DNA from: Planctomycetota bacterium
GTDB taxonomy: Bacteria > Planctomycetota > Planctomycetia > Planctomycetales > Planctomycetaceae
NCBI GenBank assembly: GCA_018242525.1
Contig: JAFEBS010000055.1
Coordinates: 37,556 to 101,555, forward strand
Reading direction: 5' to 3'
Length of the DNA stretch: 64,000 bases
Position 1 is the first letter of the stretch. Each line of letters begins with the position of its first letter. The position numbers and the translations under genes are program-made. The notes beneath the pieces were generated by a model. It was not told the origin of the DNA. It saw nothing but the letters and a program-made list of their open reading frames with translations, and made no database searches. Positions 45,858-54,917 of this stretch are shown in pieces.

Positions 45858-46523
45858 ATGAAACGCTGGTTGGCAAAGCTTACGATTGGCACCTATCTAA
45901 CCGCGTTGTCGCTGGGAATTGTCTGCCATGCGATGAATTTCGGCCTGTCGTCACATCCAGGCACGTACTATTTCGTGTGGGACATGTTTTGCGGCTGGTC
46001 CGCCCATGAGGTGCGGTATCACCTGATTGGCGAAGGGGAAAGCGGTCACCACTACAGGCTTTCCCCCGCCCCCTGGAATACATTCGCGCCGTATGGCGAC
46101 CTGGAGCGCGATCAATACGACGCGCTGGGGAATACTCACGCGAAGATTGCCCTGAACACGCTGAAGCACACGGATCATGAACCGATCGTCCGCTTCTTCC
46201 TGGTGGAAGAGGCCTGGCCCAAGAAATACAACCTGGCCGATCACCTCTGGGCGGCTCGTTTCGATGAACCGAAGGATCCTCACAGTTACTGCTGGCTGAA
46301 GTGTACCTACGACGCGGACGGGACCGTCTTGAAGTCCAATATGGATTTCATCGGCAACCTGCAGACCCAGGCGGTCGCTGACAATCCCCGCCTGAAGGCG
46401 GATTCCCAGCGTGGCAAGCCATTTTTCGCCGTCGATCCAACTCATCGCATCAATTCCAACGCCGTTAACGCGGGAACATATATTGGCACCGAAGACCAGT
46501 TGACGCGTCCCAGCGCCAACTGA
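45858..46523 (+). CDS. hypothetical single-pass membrane protein of the HTTM locus
   Basis: A 221-residue protein with a hydrophobic N-terminus (TIGTYLTALSLGIVC, then FGLSS). The rest is outside the cytoplasm and aromatic-rich (YYFVWDMFCGWSAHEVRY, HHYRLSPAPW, HEPIVRFFLVEE). GGAGGG lies 7 bases before the ATG at 45858; the open frame upstream to 45789 has no support. It is followed by the HTTM gene after 75 bp. Unknown function; its position suggests it works with the HTTM protein. Confidence 0.75.
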   Translation: MKRWLAKLTIGTYLTALSLGIVCHAMNFGLSSHPGTYYFVWDMFCGWSAHEVRYHLIGEGESGHHYRLSPAPWNTFAPYGDLERDQYDALGNTHAKIALNTLKHTDHEPIVRFFLVEEAWPKKYNLADHLWAARFDEPKDPHSYCWLKCTYDADGTVLKSNMDFIGNLQTQAVADNPRLKADSQRGKPFFAVDPTHRINSNAVNAGTYIGTEDQLTRPSAN

Positions 46524-46598
46524 GACCGCAGCAGTTTCTGTTCATTACTCACGGACCCGCAGGACGCAGTCCGATTTATCTGACAGGGAGGTCGCAGC

Positions 46599-48140
46599 GT
46601 GACAACCACCAACGAGCGATTTGGCGCAAAAGTCGAGAAGTTCTTCTTCGAGCCGGAAGTTCCCTATGCGATGGCGCTGATCCGGATCGTGTTTCCGGTG
46701 GTGCTGATGGGAATGCTGCTGCCACGCTGGCACGTAGTGCGAGAGATCTTCTCGACCGACGGTGCCACGGCACAACTCTCCAGAGGTTATGGGTTCCCGG
46801 ACATGGTCCCCGAGTTTTCTGGCACCGTGGCGGTGGCGTTATATGCGATCCTGATTTTCGCCTGCCTGTCTGCAGCAGCCGGCTGGTGTACGCGGGTCTC
46901 GCTGGTCGTCTCAGCCGTCCTGTTTACATACTTTTCCCTGCTGGACTACGTCAGCACGATGACAAAGTACACAGTGATTGCCACCCACGTCCTGACACTG
47001 CTGGCCCTGTCTCACTGCGGCAGCATCTGGTCGGTCGATGCCTGGCTGAAGGGCCGCCGGCACAATCATTGGCCGGGTCTGCCATCCGCAGAATACGAAC
47101 GTTTTCCAGCCTGGCCACGTCGGCTGCTGCAACTGTTCATTGGCGTTGTCTACTTCGGAGCCGCCATCACCAAGATGCACACGCCACTGTTCTTTACCGG
47201 CGACATGCTGCAGTACTGGATGCAGACGCACATCAACTTCAAGCACCCGCTCGGTGAATACCTGAGCCTGTACCCCATCCTGCTGGTCGCATTCGCCTAC
47301 ATCACCGTGATCTGGGAGGTCATGTTCATCTTCCTGTGCTGGAAGAGTTCGTGGCGAACGATCATCCTGCCGATCGGCATCCTGTTCCATTTTGGCACCA
47401 CGCTGACGCTGGGACTGCTGATGTTTCCGATGATCTGCTACACAACCTATCTTTCATTCCTGGATGAAGATGATGTCCGTAAGGTGGCGGCCTGGTTCCG
47501 CAAACGCGTTCGTCAGTCCGCCTGGCTGAAGTCGCTGGTCGCGTCCGCCACGGCGTTTCGACTGCGCATGGGCAGCCCCGCAGGCTGGCAATCCTCGGCG
47601 CGAGCCGCGTTTGTCTTCTCCATGGCGTTGTTCGCCGTCCTGAATGTTGAAGTCGAGTACTGGTTGGACCTGTACGGCGAGCGGCGGCCCGAGGGACGCT
47701 ACGAACTTGTCGCCATGGATCCTGGCGAAGCCATCCGCATCCTGTCCCCCTGTGAACCGTATCGGTTGTCCGACAGGTTCTTCGCCATCGACATGGGAAC
47801 GATCCTGGTGGGGGATCGCCTGGCAAATCGCCGGACGGAGTATCGTCCGGGCGAGCGAATTATTGCTCAATGCAACCTGACGCCACCGCACGAAGACATG
47901 TACATCGAATGCAAGGTCCAGAACAGCGACAATACCATCGTCGATCAACTGGGCGCTGTCGCGACGCGCGAAATGTTTCGCGCCAACTTCAACTACAACG
48001 TGACGGAAGCAATGCCCCCCGGGGATTACTGGCTGGTCGTCGAAACGGCTGGCCGCCCGGTCATGCGAAAGAAATTCCGCATCCTGGATGCCAAGGGGAA
48101 TGCGGCACCGGAAAGCTACGGGAATGCCGCTGCGAATTGA
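46599..48140 (+). CDS. HTTM-domain integral membrane protein
   Basis: A 513-residue membrane protein. Residues 20-320 match the HTTM domain (horizontally transferred transmembrane domain), related to vitamin K-dependent gamma-carboxylase: several helices, FVPVVLMGMLLP-like VVLMGMLLPRW, VIATHVLTLLALSHCGSIW, and LLQLFIGVVYFGAAITKMH. A further helix (about 330-350) is followed by a beta-rich C-terminal domain (about 355-505, YELVAMDPGEAIRIL, GDYWLVVETAG). The carboxylase chemistry is unproven in bacteria. The start is a GTG with GGGAGG 7 bases upstream. Flanked by two small membrane genes that probably belong to the same operon. Confidence 0.85.
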   Translation: MTTTNERFGAKVEKFFFEPEVPYAMALIRIVFPVVLMGMLLPRWHVVREIFSTDGATAQLSRGYGFPDMVPEFSGTVAVALYAILIFACLSAAAGWCTRVSLVVSAVLFTYFSLLDYVSTMTKYTVIATHVLTLLALSHCGSIWSVDAWLKGRRHNHWPGLPSAEYERFPAWPRRLLQLFIGVVYFGAAITKMHTPLFFTGDMLQYWMQTHINFKHPLGEYLSLYPILLVAFAYITVIWEVMFIFLCWKSSWRTIILPIGILFHFGTTLTLGLLMFPMICYTTYLSFLDEDDVRKVAAWFRKRVRQSAWLKSLVASATAFRLRMGSPAGWQSSARAAFVFSMALFAVLNVEVEYWLDLYGERRPEGRYELVAMDPGEAIRILSPCEPYRLSDRFFAIDMGTILVGDRLANRRTEYRPGERIIAQCNLTPPHEDMYIECKVQNSDNTIVDQLGAVATREMFRANFNYNVTEAMPPGDYWLVVETAGRPVMRKKFRILDAKGNAAPESYGNAAAN

Positions 48141-48216
48141 CGCCGGTGCAGTGAATCGAGGATAGTAGTCCCTGTTCACTGCAACGTACAATTCACTTCC
48201 GCAGGAATCCAGCACC

Positions 48217-48765
48217 GTGTGGTTGACCGAAAATCCCTGGCCCCCGATGCTGATCGCCGGGTTGATTGCGCTCGTTTACCTGGTCATGTGGAACGCGAAC
48301 CGGCGCGGTGTGCATCTGGTGCTCGCGTTGTTGTTCCTCCTCTCCTGCGGTGGAATCTATCTGCTGGAGAAGGCCATTGTCACGGACGGCGAAAAGGTAC
48401 AAGCGCGGGTCGTGCAATTGTGCGAGGACTTTCGGGACAAAAAAGATGTCTCGGATTACGTTTCAGATTCTGCTCCGGGTCTGAAAGCGATGTTTCAAGC
48501 GGCAATGCAACTGGTCACCGTCCAGTCCGACATGCGGCTCAGCGATTTCCAGACGACGATGTCCAATGAGAACTCGCGCTGCAAAGTTCACTTCCGGGCC
48601 AATGCCACTTTGAACGTGGCATCGATCGGCGACGTGGGCTATCAGCCCGCACGACTGATCGTGACGTTTCAACGCGAAAACGGGGAGTGGAAAATCATTG
48701 AAGTCGAGCGGCTGAACCCAATCAACGGCAAGAAAATGGAAACTCTGGAGCAATCGGCCGGTTGA
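48217..48765 (+). CDS. hypothetical two-helix membrane protein
   Basis: A 182-residue protein with two transmembrane helices (about 9-24 and 32-50, MLIAGLIALVYLVMW; VLALLFLLSCGGIYLL). The C-terminal domain of about 125 residues is polar with the pattern of a small cone-shaped NTF2-like fold (DFQTTMSNENSRCKVHFRAN, LIVTFQRENGEWKIIEVERL), an impression only. The start is a GTG at 48217, with GCAGGAA 9 bases upstream. Third gene of the HTTM locus (76-bp gap). Confidence 0.7.
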   Translation: MWLTENPWPPMLIAGLIALVYLVMWNANRRGVHLVLALLFLLSCGGIYLLEKAIVTDGEKVQARVVQLCEDFRDKKDVSDYVSDSAPGLKAMFQAAMQLVTVQSDMRLSDFQTTMSNENSRCKVHFRANATLNVASIGDVGYQPARLIVTFQRENGEWKIIEVERLNPINGKKMETLEQSAG

Positions 48766-48874
48766 CGAATTCAGACTCGGTCCGAGCCAAATTCAACGCT
48801 GCAACGTGGCGAAGATCGTCGATGGAAGGCATCATATCGGGCAGATGCAATGTTCCTGCCCGGAGTGACCTCTG

Positions 48875-51800
48875 ATGATCGACAGTCGGCCTGTCCCGTT
48901 CCTGCTAGCCATCGCCGTTTCCGCTCAGACCATCACTTTGGCGGCCGAACTCCCCATCCCCCCGGTGATTGAATTCAACCGCGATGTCCGACCCATCCTG
49001 GCGGAAAACTGCTATGCTTGCCACGGCCCCGACGCGAACAAACGCGAAGCCGAACTGCGGCTGGATACCGAGGCAGGACTGTTCGGCAAGGGCAGTCAAA
49101 AGCCGCCCGTCATTCCCAGGAAGCTCGATGACAGTGAGTTGATTCAGCGCGTCGCTTCTGCCAAGACCGACCACATCATGCCTCCCGTCGACTCTGGAAA
49201 GAAATTGACGCCCCGCGACATCGCTGTCTTGAAGTCGTGGGTGGAACAAGGTGCGCCGTGGCAGGGGCACTGGGCCTTCATCAAGCCCGTTCGCCCTGCC
49301 GTCCCACCCGTCGCCGAACCGGGGTTCACCCGGAACGACATTGATCGATTCGTCCTGGCGCGATTGCAGGCCGCGGGATTGAAACATGCTCCGGAAGCGG
49401 ATCGCGTCATGCTGATTCGTCGGCTTTCCTTCGATCTGACCGGACTGCCGCCGACGCCCGAGCAAGTCGACCAGTTTGTCGCAGATACCAGCCCCATGGC
49501 CTATGAAAAACTGGTTGATCGGATCCTGGAGTCGCCGCACTTCGGCGAGCGAATGGCACTTTATTGGCTCGACCTGGTTCGTTTCGCGGATACCGCCGGC
49601 TACCACAGCGACAATCCTCGCGACATTATTCCCTACCGCGACTACGTGATCCAGGCCTTCAATGAGAACAAGCCGTTTGATCGGTTCACTGTGGAACAAC
49701 TGGCGGGAGACCTGCTGCCAACTCCGACGGTCTGGCAGAAAGTGGCTTCGGGGTACAACCGCCTGTTGCAGACCACCGAGGAAGGGGGAGCCCAGGCAAA
49801 AGAATACGTGGCCAAGTATTCCGCCGATCGTGTCCGCAACGTTTCCAGTGTCTGGCTCGGTACCACGATGGGCTGCGCGGAGTGCCACGATCACAAGTAC
49901 GATCCCATCACACAGCGCGACTTCTACAGTATGGCCGCCTTTTTTGCCGACGTTCAGGAGTCTGCCATCGGTCGCCGCGAACCGGGAATGCCGGTGCCCT
50001 CGGCCGCCGATGAACAGGAACTGAGTCGCTTCGCCACCGAAATCGCCACGGCTCAGAAAAAGCTTGACGAAGCCGTGGCGGGTTTGATGGCTTCCAATTC
50101 CAAATGGGATGAGGAACTCGGCACTCCATGGCAGGTCCTGAATCCCACCGAGTTCAAAGTTCAGGGTGAATCGCAGTTGGTCAAGCAGGACGACGGCAGC
50201 TTCAAGTCGTCAGGCAAGGTCGCTGCTCAAGAAACTTACACGTTCACGGTGCAAACGGAAGCCCGTTTGACCGCGTTGAAACTGGAAGCCATGGCCGACG
50301 ACGGCTTGCCGGCCAAGGGCCCCGGACTGGCTTCCAACGGAAACTTCGTCCTGACCGAAGTCAAGGTGACTCGGATCGGTGAAAATGACAAAACCGTCCC
50401 CGTGAAGGTCGCACGCAGTGTTGCCGATCATTCACAAGCCGGGGGGCACGATATTTCCACCGCAATCGATGGCAAGGACAACACCGGTTGGGCCGTGCTC
50501 CCCCAGATCGGGCAGTCCCACGAAGCGGTGTTTGAACTGGCGGAACCCGTCGGACCGGGTCGATTTGCCGTTGCGCTCGAATTCAAGTCCCCGTTTGCGC
50601 AACATGGTATTGGCCGGCTGCGAATCAGCGGGACGATTACGGAAAAGCCTGCGTCGCATTGGGTGCCGCCCACCATTCGAGCCACGCTCGCCAAGCCTGC
50701 AGCCGAGCGGAGCGATGCGGAAAAGACTCTGATTACCAACTTCCTGCGTGACCAATCCGCCCGGTTCCAGCCTGAGCGGGATGCAATCCAGAAACTGACC
50801 GCTGCCCGAGACGCGTATTCGAAAAACATCCCGGCCAGTTTGATTACAATTTCCGCGGCTCCGCGGACAGTCCGCATGTTGCCACGCGGAAACTGGCAGG
50901 ATGATTCCGGCGAAATCGTCTTGCCGGCGATTCCAGCCTACTTCGGCAAACTGGAAACCGCCGACAAGCTTGCGACACGACTGGATCTGGCGAACTGGCT
51001 GGTTTCCAGCGACAACCCGCTCACCAGTCGAGTCTTCGTGAACCGCGCCTGGAAAATGTTCTTCGGAAACGGTCTGTCGAAATCGCTGGAAGATGCCGGT
51101 AGCCAGGGGGAATGGCCGACGCATCCGGAACTGCTGGACTGGCTGGCGGTCGAATTCCGTGACAACGGCTGGAATGTCAAACATCTGGTCAAGCTGATGG
51201 TGACTTCGGGCACCTACCGGCAGAATTCGGTGCAATCGAAAGAGGCTCATGCGCTTGATCCTTTCAACCGCCTGCTCTCCGCACAAAATCGGTTCCGGTT
51301 AGACGCCGAAGTGATTCGTGACAACGCGCTGGCAATCAGCGGGCTGCTGTCCTCGCGCATCGGAGGGGAAAGCGATCGGCCGTACCAGCCGGAAGGGTAT
51401 TGGGAGTTCCTCAACTTCCCACGCCGTTCCTGGGAGCCGGATACAGGCGAACGACAATACCGCCGTGGTCTGTACACCTGGTGGCAACGGTCGTTCCTGC
51501 ATCCGTCACTGCTGGCATTTGATGCCCCCAGCCGCGAGGAATGTACTGCCGACCGTCCACGCTCCAATACGCCTCAGCAGGCACTGACTCTGCTCAACGA
51601 CCCAACCTACGTCGAAGCCGCGCGCGTCTTCGCCGGGCGGATCATCAAGGAAGGGGGCGCGACAGACGACGCCCGTCTGACCTGGGCTTTCCGTCGCGCG
51701 GTATCTCGATCCCCCCAGGCGACCGAACTGGCGATACTACAGAAACTGCTGTCAAAGCACCGCGAAGAATTTCGCGCCAACGCCGCCGCTGCCGAGCAAC

Positions 51801-51916
51801 TGCCAAAAACGGGTCTGGCACCCGTTCCCGAGGCCGTCGATAAGTCCGAACTGGCTGCGTGGACCAGCATCGCTCGAACAATGCTGAACCTGCACGAAAC
51901 GGTGACACGGCTGTAA
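48875..51916 (+). CDS. PSC1, DUF1549 and DUF1553 cytochrome protein
   Basis: A 1013-residue exported protein of the kind specific to planctomycetes and relatives. Signal peptide (VPFLLAIAVSAQTITLAAE), a planctomycete cytochrome C domain with C46-Y-A-C49-H50 and an invariant W (VEQGAPWQGHW), then DUF1549 (about 150-370, including AECHDHKYDPITQRDFY, a second CxxCH) and DUF1553 (about 690-960, RVFVNRAWKMFFGNGLS, SGTYRQNS). A Lys/Glu-rich coil links the two. The usual partner, DUF1501, is not next to it. Function is unknown; a role in extracellular polymer breakdown is often suggested. GGAG precedes the ATG. Its end lies 7 bp from the convergent SLOG gene. Confidence 0.95.
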   Translation: MIDSRPVPFLLAIAVSAQTITLAAELPIPPVIEFNRDVRPILAENCYACHGPDANKREAELRLDTEAGLFGKGSQKPPVIPRKLDDSELIQRVASAKTDHIMPPVDSGKKLTPRDIAVLKSWVEQGAPWQGHWAFIKPVRPAVPPVAEPGFTRNDIDRFVLARLQAAGLKHAPEADRVMLIRRLSFDLTGLPPTPEQVDQFVADTSPMAYEKLVDRILESPHFGERMALYWLDLVRFADTAGYHSDNPRDIIPYRDYVIQAFNENKPFDRFTVEQLAGDLLPTPTVWQKVASGYNRLLQTTEEGGAQAKEYVAKYSADRVRNVSSVWLGTTMGCAECHDHKYDPITQRDFYSMAAFFADVQESAIGRREPGMPVPSAADEQELSRFATEIATAQKKLDEAVAGLMASNSKWDEELGTPWQVLNPTEFKVQGESQLVKQDDGSFKSSGKVAAQETYTFTVQTEARLTALKLEAMADDGLPAKGPGLASNGNFVLTEVKVTRIGENDKTVPVKVARSVADHSQAGGHDISTAIDGKDNTGWAVLPQIGQSHEAVFELAEPVGPGRFAVALEFKSPFAQHGIGRLRISGTITEKPASHWVPPTIRATLAKPAAERSDAEKTLITNFLRDQSARFQPERDAIQKLTAARDAYSKNIPASLITISAAPRTVRMLPRGNWQDDSGEIVLPAIPAYFGKLETADKLATRLDLANWLVSSDNPLTSRVFVNRAWKMFFGNGLSKSLEDAGSQGEWPTHPELLDWLAVEFRDNGWNVKHLVKLMVTSGTYRQNSVQSKEAHALDPFNRLLSAQNRFRLDAEVIRDNALAISGLLSSRIGGESDRPYQPEGYWEFLNFPRRSWEPDTGERQYRRGLYTWWQRSFLHPSLLAFDAPSREECTADRPRSNTPQQALTLLNDPTYVEAARVFAGRIIKEGGATDDARLTWAFRRAVSRSPQATELAILQKLLSKHREEFRANAAAAEQLPKTGLAPVPEAVDKSELAAWTSIARTMLNLHETVTRL

Positions 51917-51923
51917 TCACAGC

Positions 51924-52403
51924 CTATTCCACAGACGCTTCGACCCGCATGAGCAACTGGGTCACGACGTCGAAGGCGTACGTCTGTGCATGTGGCGCCT
52001 TGCTTTGCCGCGGCCCTGCGACATTGAGTGTTTCGACGTTGTGAGCAGCGATGAAGTCAGCCACCAATCCTGCGGCGCAGGCTGCGGAGACGACGTCCGC
52101 ATCAATCAGTTTGTACGGCTTGTGCCGACGCATGCATTGCATCACGGTCAATTGAGTCCCGCCTTCCAGTTGACCGAAATAGATGACAACCGTGCCGTCC
52201 GTATCAACGATATTCTGGATGGTCCGTGCCTTGTATCCACCGGGCAACTCTTCCAGCGGGTACTTCAGATCAATCCGGCCATCCTCGGCCAAACGCCCGG
52301 TGGGGCACCAGCCACCGCAGGGGAAGCTCCGGCTCAACGCGGCGTCCAGGGCTCCGCGGTCCACTCCCGTCTGGCCTCCGGAAATGATTTTGGTCAACGT
52401 CAT
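51924..52403 (-). CDS. putative molybdenum carrier (SLOG superfamily)
   Basis: A 159-residue Rossmann-like protein matching the putative molybdenum cofactor carrier family, within the SLOG superfamily. The nucleotide-binding core is GGQTGVDRGALDAA (9-22), followed by PCGGWCPTGRLAEDG, TDGTVVIYFG, GGTQLTVMQC and LNVAGPRQSK. SLOG proteins bind nucleotides or NAD-like ligands; some family members act in biological conflict. It may be the last gene of a four-gene run on this strand (33 bp after the ATPase). Cofactor carriage here is inferred only. Confidence 0.85.
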   Translation of the reverse strand: MTLTKIISGGQTGVDRGALDAALSRSFPCGGWCPTGRLAEDGRIDLKYPLEELPGGYKARTIQNIVDTDGTVVIYFGQLEGGTQLTVMQCMRRHKPYKLIDADVVSAACAAGLVADFIAAHNVETLNVAGPRQSKAPHAQTYAFDVVTQLLMRVEASVE

Positions 52404-52436
52404 CTGTCCCGTCCGACATGAGAAGCCGATAGAAGT

Positions 52437-53048
52437 TCAGGATTCCGCCTGGTGCCCCATTTCCAACGCGTCCGATCGGGCCGCGACATCGTATAGCTCT
52501 CGCAATGCATTCCGCAGGTTGCCGTTGTGCAATTCATACAGACGTCGAATTGAGCGGGCGTTCGTCATGCAGGGGGCAGTCGTCAATCGCTCGACCAGTT
52601 CCTGAAGCAGAACGGAATCCGTGGAACATCGCCAGGCCGTTGGCAATCGTCCGGCGCAGTGCGTGGTGATGATCAGGCCGCCAGCCCGCCGGGCCTGCCA
52701 GCGGAACCGCCACCAGTCGAGCCACCCCAATTGCTCACACCCGTCAAACAGGACGATGTCCCGCTCACCAAGCGATTCGCAGGATCGCGCGAATTCGGCA
52801 GGATACTCGCGTTCCTGGACGTTCAGGAACACCGCATGTGTCCGAAACCCAGAGTCGCGCAGACGAAGTCCCACGTCTTCGAGCAGGGTTGTCTTTCCAG
52901 AGCCGTGTGGTCCGACCAGGGCACCGCGGTATCGCAGCCCTTCCAGGCGACGAAGCAGTACCGACCAGCCGTCCGAACACTCCAGAGGAAACTGATAGCG
53001 CAACTGTAGCACGCGCTCGGTGGAGAACGGGTTGTCACGAGCGCGCAT
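52437..53048 (-). CDS. small P-loop ATPase
   Basis: A 203-residue ATPase with Walker A GPHGSGKTT (46-54) and Walker B IVLFDGCEQL (D102; E105 could be catalytic). It ends in a helical region (SIRRLYELHNGNLRNALREL) like a sensor-2/lid of AAA-type proteins, but it lacks a full AAA+ lid. The ATG at 53048 gives MRARDNPFSTERVL and overlaps the preceding gene by 14 bp, a sign of translational coupling. Other starts (53096) would intrude further into that gene. Function unknown; likely a motor or switch for the neighbours. Confidence 0.8.
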   Translation of the reverse strand: MRARDNPFSTERVLQLRYQFPLECSDGWSVLLRRLEGLRYRGALVGPHGSGKTTLLEDVGLRLRDSGFRTHAVFLNVQEREYPAEFARSCESLGERDIVLFDGCEQLGWLDWWRFRWQARRAGGLIITTHCAGRLPTAWRCSTDSVLLQELVERLTTAPCMTNARSIRRLYELHNGNLRNALRELYDVAARSDALEMGHQAES

Positions 53049-53421
53049 TGGTCGGTTCCCAAGGCACCAATTCGATCTCTGAACTGTCTGGGGCAATGGT
53101 GATTTCCTGCCGACACGACACGCCTGACGGTAGTGCCACCAGTTCCAGCGCCCACACCAGCGAAATCAACGTCCCCGAAAAACTGTACGGGGCCGCCGGA
53201 AGTGTGAAACTGACCCGCCGTGAATCGGACAGGTTGGGACTGTCGATTCTCAGCGTCTGCTCAATGCCGACATCGGTCGTCCCTTTGCCTGCCGTATTCC
53301 AGACCGCACGCAGTTCAATCGCGTCGGGTTGGATTTGTAAAGACCAGTCGATCAAAACCGAGATGGTTTCACCCGGCTCAAAGGCCGTTCGATCGTCCAG
53401 GTGAATCGCCAGTTCTGACAT
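53035..53421 (-). CDS. small beta-sandwich protein (arrestin-like)
   Basis: A 128-residue protein of mostly beta-strand character: MSELAIHLDDRTAFEPGE opens a first sheet, ISVLIDWSLQIQPDAIELR a second, and RRVSFTLPAAPYSFSG a third; the last strands read CRQEITIAP. The pattern resembles half of an arrestin-type sandwich, and a similar pattern occurs in the C-terminal domain of the preceding protein (53450). The ATG at 53421 has AAGG about 8 bases upstream. Overlaps the ATPase gene by 14 bp. Function unknown. Confidence 0.75.
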   Translation of the reverse strand: MSELAIHLDDRTAFEPGETISVLIDWSLQIQPDAIELRAVWNTAGKGTTDVGIEQTLRIDSPNLSDSRRVSFTLPAAPYSFSGTLISLVWALELVALPSGVSCRQEITIAPDSSEIELVPWEPTNARS

Positions 53422-53449
53422 TGGGGACCCTTGCATCAATGAAGGAAGA

Positions 53450-54652
53450 CTACTCGTGTCGGCGAATCGGCAAAACGACAATCGGAAACGATGCGGAAAC
53501 ATCTGGCCACCAAGGGATTTCGCCACGAACCGTCAACGTCCAGGCGATCTTGTTGTGGGCAGCATCGAACGAATGCATCGTATCGGCGGGAATGGTGACA
53601 CTGGCCGTCCCCTGTTCCATGTCGAACGGTTCGGTCGTCTCAACGATGACCAGGTTCTCAAACGTCGAGGTATCGGTGGCGGTGGTCGTACCGCGACGAT
53701 AGGTGGCCTTTTCAATGCCTGTCAACGTGATCTTCAACTCGCGAATGGACTCTGTCCGACCGCTCAGGCTCCACTGCACGGACAACTTCTCGCCCAGCGG
53801 AATGGCCGATGTGTTCACCACCAATGTTGGACGCGGATTGAACAAGGCCAGCAGCGAATACAATATGAAGCAGACCAATCCGAGTCCCACGAGGACAAAC
53901 GGAATCAGAAAGAGCGTCGGGAACCACTCGATTCCCTTCCCCTGCAGAAACTCGCTGGAAATCTGCCAGACAAATATCGAGACGATTCCATTCCAGAACA
54001 CCGCCACAACGATGGCACCGATCAGCATTTGTACTGGAGACACCTCGGGTTTCAACGTGACCGGCCCGGTGTCGACATCGTCGTCCGCAGAATCGAGATC
54101 CTCGAACGGAGAGGGATTGTGCCGCCATAGCGACCGTTCAGGCGTGGCCGACGTCCCTCGTGTCGCGAATATCAGGATTCCGCCGCCCACCACAAGAAAC
54201 GGCAGAGGGAACAGGCACCACCACATGTCCGGAACCCAGCCCCGCTCAATCACGGCCTCGGCCGGAGCCCCCGGATTCACATAGCAGGTGGTTTGCGTCC
54301 CGGGACGATGAGCCGCCAGCACCTTCCGTTTCCAGCCAGGCGACGTATTTGTCGCGATTTCGTGGAAGCAGTATCGACTCGACTGGTACTCCTGATTCTC
54401 GAACGAGTACTTATAGACAACCACCAGTTGCTTGGAATCATCCTCCCCCTGCAGGGTACTGGAGACAATTTCGCACGGCGTCGCGGTCCAATTCCGAGCC
54501 TGATACATTCCCCGCAGCGGGGATACCGTCATAAAGAAGGTGGCCACTGCGCCGACACTGAAGAAAATCCCCCCGAAGATCCAGAGGAAGCAGCCCGAGA
54601 ATCCTGAATTCCGTCGGGCCGAAATCGCGGTGTTGGAAGCGAAACTGGTCAC
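53450..54652 (-). CDS. DUF3592 membrane protein with C-terminal beta domain
   Basis: A 400-residue protein with transmembrane helices near 17-40, and near 143-160, and two more (around 210-230 and 250-275). The loop between the first two holds the DUF3592-type beta domain (ATPCEIVSSTLQGED, LVVVYKYSFENQEYQS). The C-terminal 140 residues form a beta-sandwich with arrestin-like features (SIRELKITLTGIEKATY, NKIAWTLTVRGEIPWWPDVS). The start is uncertain. A GTG at 54652 (VTSFASN) follows GAAGGA; the frame stays open to a GTG at 54784, which lies in repeat sequence. Confidence 0.8.
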   Translation of the reverse strand: MTSFASNTAISARRNSGFSGCFLWIFGGIFFSVGAVATFFMTVSPLRGMYQARNWTATPCEIVSSTLQGEDDSKQLVVVYKYSFENQEYQSSRYCFHEIATNTSPGWKRKVLAAHRPGTQTTCYVNPGAPAEAVIERGWVPDMWWCLFPLPFLVVGGGILIFATRGTSATPERSLWRHNPSPFEDLDSADDDVDTGPVTLKPEVSPVQMLIGAIVVAVFWNGIVSIFVWQISSEFLQGKGIEWFPTLFLIPFVLVGLGLVCFILYSLLALFNPRPTLVVNTSAIPLGEKLSVQWSLSGRTESIRELKITLTGIEKATYRRGTTTATDTSTFENLVIVETTEPFDMEQGTASVTIPADTMHSFDAAHNKIAWTLTVRGEIPWWPDVSASFPIVVLPIRRHE

Positions 54653-54719
54653 GGGAGGAATTGATCCTTCAAATGAGACTTCGAACCTGACCAGACTATG
54701 TACCGCAATGCGGTCATTC

Positions 54720-54785
54720 TTTGTAGCCGAAGTCGTGAGACTTCGGGCATCGGCAACAAGTGTCGCCAGAGGTGGCGACCGCACA
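54720..54785. repeat. pair of small hairpins
   Basis: CCGAAGTC-GTGA-GACTTCGG (8-bp stem) and GTCGCCA-GAGG-TGGCGAC (7-bp stem) lie close together, upstream of the DUF3592 gene. Each looks like a fragment of a dispersed hairpin repeat. Their sequences argue against the GTG at 54784 being the DUF3592 start. Confidence 0.55.
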
Positions 54786-54798
54786 CAACGGACGGGGA

Positions 54799-54890
54799 GT
54801 CAAGTGGTTCAAAGTTCAATGTTCGCGAACGGGGGAGTTGTCCATTCCGAAAGTCTCTCTCCGCGCAAATTGAACTTTGAACCACTTGAC
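54799..54890. repeat. inverted repeat with 22-bp perfect arms
   Basis: Arms GTCAAGTGGTTCAAAGTTCAAT (54799-54820; 22 bp, shown here only as the pair with its reverse complement at 54869-54890) enclose 48 bp that contain the palindrome GTTCGCGAAC. Structure is MITE-like. The right arm ends in ACTTGACC, which supplies the -35 box of the next promoter. Confidence 0.93.
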
Positions 54891-54914
54891 CCCCAGGCAC
54901 ACCACTGTTATAGT
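54886..54914 (+). promoter_or_regulatory. promoter of the GntR-ABC operon
   Basis: TTGACC (54886-54891), an exact 17-bp spacer and TATAGT (54909-54914). The likely start is near 54921, giving a leader of about 20 bases that contains GGAGG. The -35 hexamer lies in the right arm of the inverted repeat at 54799-54890. Confidence 0.75.
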
Positions 54915-54917
54915 TCT

